Of a DNA stretch of 64,000 nt, positions 60,180 through 64,000 are shown piece after piece; position 1 is the stretch's first letter, and the number at the start of each line of letters is the position of its first letter. The position numbers and the translations under genes are program-made. Source of the stretch: Ceratothoa steindachneri (lineage: Eukaryota; Arthropoda; Malacostraca; Isopoda; Cymothoidae); NCBI GenBank assembly GCA_963969495.1, contig OZ018319.1:206383405-206447404 (forward strand), given 5' to 3'. The notes beneath the pieces are model-generated. The model saw only the letters and a list, made by a program, of their open reading frames with translations. It did no database searches and was not told where the DNA came from.

Positions 60180-62880
60180 TAATGGTCGCATCAGCATCCA
60201 CAGCTGGGTGATGACACCTCTATAAAAGGTGAAGTAAGCAAATGCTCATCCAGATTCACATCTGGCTGGCTTGCCGTGGTAAGCGGATTTACATTACAGT
60301 GGTAGGAACCAAGAAGCACAGCGTAGATTCTACTGGATGGACGTCCTGAAGGTGAACTAAGGTTGGCAGGTTTCGGTTTTGCTACAAAGAATGATCTAGC
60401 AAGCTGGCTCACAGAGGTTCCAAAAAGAATTTCAAATAGAATCATGACTCTTTGAATATGTCTCTCGTAATCATAATGTTACGGAAGCCTTCTTCTCACA
60501 ATTCCGAGCGTGCCAACAATCGACAAGCTGGTATTGCTTGTGCATTTTAATTCTAAAGTTAGCGGAGATTGGAAAGTTTGGGGCCCAGCCCTAGGGGAAG
60601 TCTGGACGAAGCAGGGAGAATTCAAATTGTGAGCTGCTACTTTGTCTCTTCAGAACTCAACCTTGCAATTACAAATACCTACTTTCACCAACCAGAGCTT
60701 TGGCACTTCTCATGGAAAAATCCACGATCCAAGAAATCAAATTTGTTGGAATATGAAATCAAAAGAAAACAAGATCTCAAACACTTAAAAACACAAGAGC
60801 TATTAATGTCCCGGACTGTTTTATTGATAATTATTTTATAAAATCTTATCAAATCTGCACTAAGACAAAATTTAGATAAAATTTAATCTCCAGAACAGCT
60901 CTGGAATTCCTTTTTATGAAGCAGAAAATCAATGCTGCAGCTGAAGGCCTAGGTTATACGAAAAGAAAAATGCAGACTGGTTTAATGAAAATGATACCAA
61001 AGTAAATAAGATTATAAGCGAAAGGAGCAGGGCCTTACAAACTAAACTCGGCTCTTCCACAACATCATATAAGAAAGAGCTGACGAAATCCAAAGTCCAA
61101 AGAAAACTAAGAGAGATAAAAAATAACTGGGGGATACAAATGCCAATGAAATGCAGGTTTTAGCCGATGGAAATAATTCTGCTGGATTCTTCTTATCCTT
61201 AAAGGATGGAATATAAATTCAATTGATCAGCAAAAAATAACGAAAAGATGACAAGAATATTTCGACAACATACTGAATCTCGTGTAATTGGCTGAAGCAC
61301 TGATCCTCGATGAAATACCAATACAGCCGCAACAATTGACTTGGATAACCTACCTACCTTGGAAGAATTAAAGGTAGCCATTAATAAGACTAAAATGAAC
61401 AAATCACCTAGAATTGACGGCATAACGACTGAAGTTTTCAAGTTTGGTCGCGAAGAGTTAAGTCAAAAGTTACTCAACCTTATCCAATTTATAAAAAAAT
61501 AAAGGGGATCGCTGCGACTGTAAGGACTATCGCGGTCTATCCTTGCTCTCTATTTTAGGAAAGATAATGGCAAAAATCATACAAACCAGACTAGCAGAGG
61601 TTGGGGAGCAAGTTTTAACTGAAGCACAATGTGGATTCAACCATATCAACCATATACATAATCTTTAGTATACGACAAATCCAAGAGTCTTCATCGAATT
61701 TAAGGTGAGCTTTCAACACAATGGGCAGGACCTCACTGTAGAGTGTGTTTAAAATCTTTGGCTGCCCTTGATGGTTTCATTAAACTCATTAATCAGTTTC
61801 AATATAGCCTGAAGGGAAAGGTAATAGTATGAGATCAACAAACTAAAGTGTTTTAAGTGAATAATCACACCAAGCAAGGCTGTGTTTTAGCTCCAACTTT
61901 GTTTACCCTCTTTTTAACATTAGCTCAGTGAGGGCGTATATATATATGCATTCGACCAGACTGTAACCTATTTAACTTAGCGCGCCTAAAGGTGAAAAAG
62001 TCTATTAAAGAGCTAATGACAAAGCTACTATTTGCCGATGACACTGCATTAGTTGCGCACAACTCTTCAAAACTGCAATAAATGGTTAACTTATTTGCCC
62101 AACTGTCCCGAAAAATTGGACTCAAAATCAATACCAAGAAGACTGAAATAATGTAATAACCAGCGCCAAATAATATTCAACCTCAAAATTCCGAGATTAT
62201 TATAGAGACCAAACCCATAAAGGTAGTGACAATTTTTAAATACCTAGACAAAACGCTCAGTACAAATAATCGCGCTGACAAAGAAAAAGCCTGCCGTATA
62301 TAAAGTGCCTGTGCTTCCATTGGCAAATTAGAAAAGCGGCTATGAAAACGAAATTAAATAAGATTGGCCACCAAATGCAAAGTATACAAAGCGATTGTCC
62401 TACCTGCACTTTTGTATTCAGCTGAAACCTCTACTCTCCACAGAAGTCATATAAAGAGGTTAGAAGTATTCGAACAAAGGCACCTGAGGAGGATAATGAA
62501 AATCAAGTGGAACCACTTTCTACCAAATGTGGAGGTCCTTAGAAGAGCCAGTCTGGAGAGTGTGTAAGTTGTATTCACTGGCTCTCAACTTAGGTGGGTT
62601 GGACAGATTACCAGAATGGAAGAAACACGAATCCCCGAAAAAACTTTCTATGAAGAACTGCATATAGGGACGCGTAATTAGGTGGACAGAAATTAAGATA
62701 TAAGAACGTAGCAAAGAGACACGTAAAAGCAATGGAAAATAATGCTGAGAACTAGGAACTGGATACGAGCAATAGGAGTAGATGTAGAGATGCCATTCGC
62801 GATGAGAAGGATGTGATAAGAAAAGAATCGACGACACTGCAAGAGTATCAACACCAGGATCTCATACATTTACCTATTGT
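60180..62880 (+). mobile_element. RTE-type non-LTR retrotransposon relic, nearly complete
   Basis: Endonuclease and RT domains lie in order over 2.6 kb on the plus strand, all decayed. The 5' boundary is unclear, and the GC-richer sequence from about 59.93 kb may be its 5' UTR. Similarity is to the RTE group often annotated as endonuclease-reverse transcriptase in insects (HmRTE type). A short piece of the same group occurs at 34.9-35.6 kb. Confidence 0.7.
60290..62820 (+). pseudogene. RTE endonuclease-reverse transcriptase, broken
   Basis: Endonuclease: ATKNDLASWLTEVPK-like text near 60390, then an open piece at 60569-60841 with LDEAGRIQIV, SSELNLAITNTYFHQPELWH and NPRSKKSNLLEYEIKRKQD. This matches the ITNTFF, HPRSKHWHLIDYV segment. 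Linker: YTKRKNADWFNENDTKVNK. RT: CKDYRGLSLLSILGKIMAKI near 61540, QGCVLAPTLFTLFL near 61890, LMTKLLFADDTALVAHNSSK near 62020 with an intact ADD box, and LKINTKKTEIM. The C-terminus is open at 62364-62567 (ATKCKVYKAIVLPALLYSAE, HLRRIMKIKW), then RWVGQITRMEETRIPEKTFY. Stops and frameshifts separate these pieces. Confidence 0.8.
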
Positions 62881-62949
62881 GACAAAACTTTTCATACCGA
62901 AAGAGGATGGTTCCAACACCAAAGGATGCTTCAAGGAAACCCTGAAAAG

Positions 62950-64000
62950 TTATCATTAACCTTGACAAACTGCGTGTTAAGGTAAGTTAAGCTCCCATGC
63001 AGTGGTCCATATATGACTGGTACCATGTGTCACACTGGGTTCTCTATAAAGGCAGAATAAAAAACTGTCGGCCTCATTTTTTTGTGATAGTGGAGTGAAC
63101 GCCAAACTGCGTCACCCTTTTGGAAACGAAAGTTTGAGCAAGGGTGCTTGCTTCGATTTATGCCATTGAGGTGGCCGGCACTCAACGGTCAAAATGTTTT
63201 ACTGCTAAGAAGGAACCTGTGACCATTAAAAAGGGCGAATGGCCCCACGATGTCGAGGTTGACGATTGCTTAGGGCAATCTAAATATGCAAATATGCTTT
63301 CCATTGAAGCGACAGGAATATAAGGAGGCAAATTTCTCTGAGGATACGTCGCAATGCAGAATTTCCGGAGTCTGAAGCCATCCGGTCGAACCTGAGCGCT
63401 CCCGGTCGTTCAAACAACCTGGTGATGTCGGTGTTGACAAACAGCTCCTCTGGAATCGCATAGTATTCGACCGCTGCTACTTTGGGTGATTTGCTGGACA
63501 GCCAACGCCACAGGGTATTGTCGAGGTCGTTGCCTTGCTCTTTAATTTGCTGCATATGGGTGGCGAATTTGGATGGCAGATGAAATCGAGGCGACTGAAC
63601 TTAAACGGTAGTTTACGGACGGATGTAGTATGGATTGAGGAAATCAACGCACCGTGCTCGGTAAAACGACCGAAGCACGTTCTTCTACATAGATAGTGAC
63701 AGAACTGCTTCACCCAAGCGACGATAAATGATGAGGAGCTCACAGCCGAAGCTGCTTCATTTATTCTGCAATGGCTTAAAAAGTTTCGATAAGAAAACAA
63801 TCGTGTTACATTCCCCTCCATCACGTTGCTTAAGAACAGCCGCCACTTCATCATCAGAAGAATCTGTTGGGAGGGACAGTTCTGTCAATGTTAACGTGCA
63901 CTACCTGTGTGCGGCCGGCTATGGAGCCCTTGTCTTCGTAAAAGGTCTTAGAGAGCTCTCGAATCCAAGTAAGTGGAGACTTTTCACGCCCTTGCTCCTT
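62950..64000 (-). pseudogene. Ty3/gypsy pol relic (RNase H and integrase)
   Basis: Minus strand from 64000. LKQRDGGECNTIVFLSKLFK, then SSFGCELLIIY, is the RNase H signature (NPIAFFSKKL, YSAFxRELLAIY). SPRFHLPSKFATHMQQIKEQ follows and leads into EQGNDLDNTLWRW, the decayed HIKGxDNxVADALSR end. The frame open to 63280 continues to VSSEKF. LDIVGPF, FNGHRFLL near 63240 is the start of the integrase core (LDIVGPLPPSNGHRYLL). It is distinct from the 47-49 kb gypsy relic and continues beyond the window edge. Confidence 0.65.

Overview
This window is repeat-dominated eukaryotic DNA of moderate-to-high AT content. I find no intact host protein-coding gene, rRNA or CRISPR array. The content is a stack of transposable elements, nearly all decayed by stops and frameshifts, plus long (TA)n and (GA)n microsatellites. 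The mixture fits an invertebrate and most likely an arthropod: Jockey-like LINEs with CCHC gag, DD41D rosa-type transposons, DD34D mariner, Tc1, piggyBac, hAT, RTE and Ty3/gypsy. Several transposase styles resemble those common in caligid copepods (sea lice), but that is only an inference.

Layout. 1-4.6 kb: a Jockey-like LINE (ORF1 with zinc knuckles, ORF2 with endonuclease and reverse transcriptase), 5' end outside the window. 5.3-5.85 kb: a second ORF1 fragment of the same family. 8.3-10.4 kb: a weak LTR and protease remnant. 13.3-13.9 kb: Tc1 relic. 15.57-16.86 kb: DD41D transposon with both terminal inverted repeats. 18.8-23.4 kb: a mariner split in two by an antisense LINE, which itself carries a perfect 75-bp inverted duplication. 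25.8-27.1 kb: a second DD41D transposon with both TIRs, sitting inside a microsatellite. 27.1-27.3, 34.1-34.5 and 37.6-38.3 kb: Penelope-like or retrozyme-like termini with hammerhead-like motifs, each beside (TA)n. 28.2-28.9 kb: an orphan repeat-associated ORF that is largely open. 29.1-34.0 kb: a near full-length but decayed copy of the first LINE family. 34.9-36.06 kb: an RTE fragment joined to a DD41D-like relic with a triplicated motif.

39.5-41.1 kb: piggyBac relic. 42.2-43.86 kb: a Tc1/mariner fragment and the best-preserved DD41D transposase. 45.9-52.6 kb: a decayed Ty3/gypsy element (pol on the minus strand) between two collinear 0.7-kb direct repeats, probably its LTRs. 53.6-54.2 kb: Tc1 relic. 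54.8-56.1 kb: hAT relic. 57.6-58.66 kb: DD37E Tc1-type relic. 60.2-62.9 kb: near-complete RTE relic. 62.95-64 kb: gypsy RNase H and integrase relic.

The genes do not work together as a pathway. The window records successive insertions, including nested ones. Stretches not listed as features are AT-rich DNA in which I recognise nothing.
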